DNA from: Oleiharenicola lentus
Lineage (GTDB): Bacteria; Verrucomicrobiota; Verrucomicrobiia; Opitutales; Opitutaceae
Reading direction: 5' to 3'
Assembly: GCF_004118375.1 (NCBI RefSeq)
Contig: NZ_SDHX01000001.1
Span: 2,545,693 to 2,609,692 of the forward strand
Length of the DNA stretch: 64,000 bases
The translations under genes and the position numbers were made by a program. Every line of letters starts with the position of its first letter. The first letter of the stretch is position 1. Of this stretch, positions 62,465 to 64,000 are shown in pieces. The notes under the pieces are model-generated. The model made no database searches, had not been told where the DNA came from, and saw only the letters and a list, made by a program, of their open reading frames with translations.

Positions 62465-64000
62465 ATGAATCCCCTCTTCGTTCAGCTCAGCATCGTCGCG
62501 CTCTACCTAATCGGCATCACCCTCTACGGCCTGCATGTGGGCAAGAAGGAAGCCGGGACGAAAGAAGGCTATTTTCTGGGCGGTCGGTCCTTCAGCTGGT
62601 TGCTGATCGGGTTCTCGCTGTTTGCCACAAACATTAATAGCGCCTCCGTGATCGGCGAGTCGGGCCTCGCCAGCAAGATCGGCCTCGCAGCATCTAACAA
62701 CGAATTGATCGGCGGCGTCATGCTTGGCATCTCAGCGATCTTCTTCATCCCGCTTTATCTTCGCAACCGACTTTACACCATCCCTGAATTTCTCGAGAAA
62801 CGCTTCAACCGAGTAGCGAAGTTGTTTTTCAGTTTCAACTTCGTGGTCCAGAGCATTCTCGCCACGCCTATCGGATTTTACGCCGGTGGGCTTGCGGTTC
62901 TGCACATCTTCGGTCTCGACCCTAAATACCTGCTCCTAGTTTGCGTTATCATGGGAATCAGTATCGGCCTGTATTCCGTTTTCGGCGGCCTTGCGTCTAT
63001 TGTCTATACTGATCGCGTGCAGGCGAGCCTGCTCATCGTAGGTTGCCTCGTGATCACCATCGTCGGCTTGCAGCAAATAGGCGGGCCGCGCGCTTTGTAT
63101 GAAAACCTGGGCCCCCATTATTTTGAGTTTCTCCGGCCAGCCGACGACCCACATATGCCTTGGACCACACTCCCGGGAATAGCCTTACACTCGGCGTTTT
63201 TTGCGTTTTGCAGTGTTGCTGTGCTCCAGCGCGCGCTCGGCGCCCGCAGCGTGCACGACGCCAAGATGGGCATGCTGCTGGGTTCGTTCCTCAAGATCGT
63301 TACCGTCTTCATGCTCGCCATTCCTGGAATGATCGCGGCGAAACTCTATCCCGGAGCCGGCGATAGCGCAATACCTGTGCTGGTCCGCGAATTGCTCCCC
63401 AGCCTCGGGTTCTTGGGGCTGGTTCTCTCCGGTCTCGTGCTCTCCGGTCTGATCTCGGCGGTGATGTCGAGCGCCGATGCGGGAGTGTGCGCCATCAGCT
63501 CCGTGATCGCGCTCGACATCTACCCCTCCTGCACGCGAAAGGCGGTGAACGAAGCCCGCGCGCTGTTCGTCGGAAAACTCGCCGCTGCCTCGATCATGGT
63601 CTACGGCACTTTCGCCGCGCCGTATTACGGCCAGTTGGGCCCGATTTACCTCATGATCCTACAAGTGGGCGGTTTCATGCTGCTCCCGGTAGGCACCTGC
63701 TTCATCCTCGGACGCTTCTCCCGCCGGGTGAACGAGCAGGGGGCGGTAGCAACCCTGGCGATCGGCCTGGTGGTGAGCGTGGCCTATATCGTCGGGACCA
63801 AAACTCCGTGGGGCCAAACGCTGATGCCGGATTTTTTCGTGCAGGCGCACTTCTACAAGGTTTACCCGTTTTTCTTCCTGTTTTACGTGGCCTTCCTTTA
63901 CGGCGTGAGCCTCCTCTTCCCCGCCCCGGGCGCCGACAAGCTCGCCGTGCTCGAGGCCGGTCCGGTCGCGCAGCTAGCCCCGGAAATCCCGCATCCTTGG
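62465..64000 (+). CDS. Sodium/solute symporter, SSS family (3), 3' end outside window
   Basis: Frame opens at ATG 62465 and remains open to the window end (512 codons), so the stop is outside. At least 12 transmembrane helices. Typical SSS features: KEAGTKEGYFLGGRSFSWLL, ASVIGESGLASKIGLAASNN, LYTIPEFLEKRFNRVAK, and SGLISAVMSSADAGVCAISS, the helix 8 sodium site. Most similar in this window to the 53990 protein. It follows the second GH43-like gene by 11 bases and probably imports its product. Confidence 0.9.
   Translation, partial: MNPLFVQLSIVALYLIGITLYGLHVGKKEAGTKEGYFLGGRSFSWLLIGFSLFATNINSASVIGESGLASKIGLAASNNELIGGVMLGISAIFFIPLYLRNRLYTIPEFLEKRFNRVAKLFFSFNFVVQSILATPIGFYAGGLAVLHIFGLDPKYLLLVCVIMGISIGLYSVFGGLASIVYTDRVQASLLIVGCLVITIVGLQQIGGPRALYENLGPHYFEFLRPADDPHMPWTTLPGIALHSAFFAFCSVAVLQRALGARSVHDAKMGMLLGSFLKIVTVFMLAIPGMIAAKLYPGAGDSAIPVLVRELLPSLGFLGLVLSGLVLSGLISAVMSSADAGVCAISSVIALDIYPSCTRKAVNEARALFVGKLAAASIMVYGTFAAPYYGQLGPIYLMILQVGGFMLLPVGTCFILGRFSRRVNEQGAVATLAIGLVVSVAYIVGTKTPWGQTLMPDFFVQAHFYKVYPFFFLFYVAFLYGVSLLFPAPGADKLAVLEAGPVAQLAPEIPHPW

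Overview
The window is GC-rich, densely coded DNA from a member of the Verrucomicrobiota, most likely family Opitutaceae. This is inferred, not proven. The pointers are many secreted sulfatases and glycoside hydrolases fed by sodium/solute symporters with no SusC/SusD pair, a six-gene pseudopilin operon, and gene content typical of that group. No rRNA gene or species-level marker is present.

Positions 1-8.5 kb hold the end of a catalase-peroxidase, a secreted esterase, a nucleosidase, a membrane histidine kinase, a small chemoreceptor whose tail reads antisense into a dead quinone-oxidoreductase gene, a GH28 polygalacturonase and a PQQ-type sugar dehydrogenase. Positions 8.5-15.8 kb are biosynthetic: acyltransferase, trpF, a DegT aminotransferase, hemC-hemD, tRNA-Val, asd, and an L,D-transpeptidase that starts back-to-back with asd. 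Positions 15.9-22.5 kb hold a P1B-type metal ATPase, a DinG-type helicase, a PP2C phosphatase with a short TPR protein, and a nucleotidyltransferase.

Positions 22.5-23.1 kb are the most unusual part. An intact tRNA-Met is followed at once by a small GIY-YIG nuclease gene and then by a second copy of the tRNA 3' end. Two damaged tRNA-Met copies flank the unit, and their anticodon arms are replaced by short ccccgac/gtcgggg palindromes. It resembles a miniature tRNA-parasitising element.

Positions 23.1-43.8 kb are core genes: six overlapping pseudopilin genes in gspG-G-H-I-J-K order, acetyl-CoA synthetase, Rho, an uncharacterised helical protein, a divergent polyphosphate pair (ppk1 and a two-domain PPK2), a fused ABC permease, an EamA transporter, an ACT-domain protein, an HTH-metallo-beta-lactamase fusion and an MFS exporter. 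Several families of intergenic palindromes are scattered here.

At 43.80 kb lies a fragment resembling a tRNA or tmRNA 3' end, followed by about 0.5 kb of non-coding, AT-richer DNA. From there to the window end is one polysaccharide-utilisation locus: two paralogous beta-helix hydrolases with GH49-like catalytic spacing, three sulfatases with formylglycine motifs, a GH2 enzyme, two beta-propeller GH43-like enzymes, a putative TIM-barrel hydrolase, a GNAT protein, a tiny lipoprotein and three SSS symporters, the last cut by the window end. The likely logic is that exported hydrolases and sulfatases strip and depolymerise a sulfated polysaccharide outside the inner membrane and sodium symport imports the sugars. 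A dead response-regulator gene lies between two of the sulfatases.
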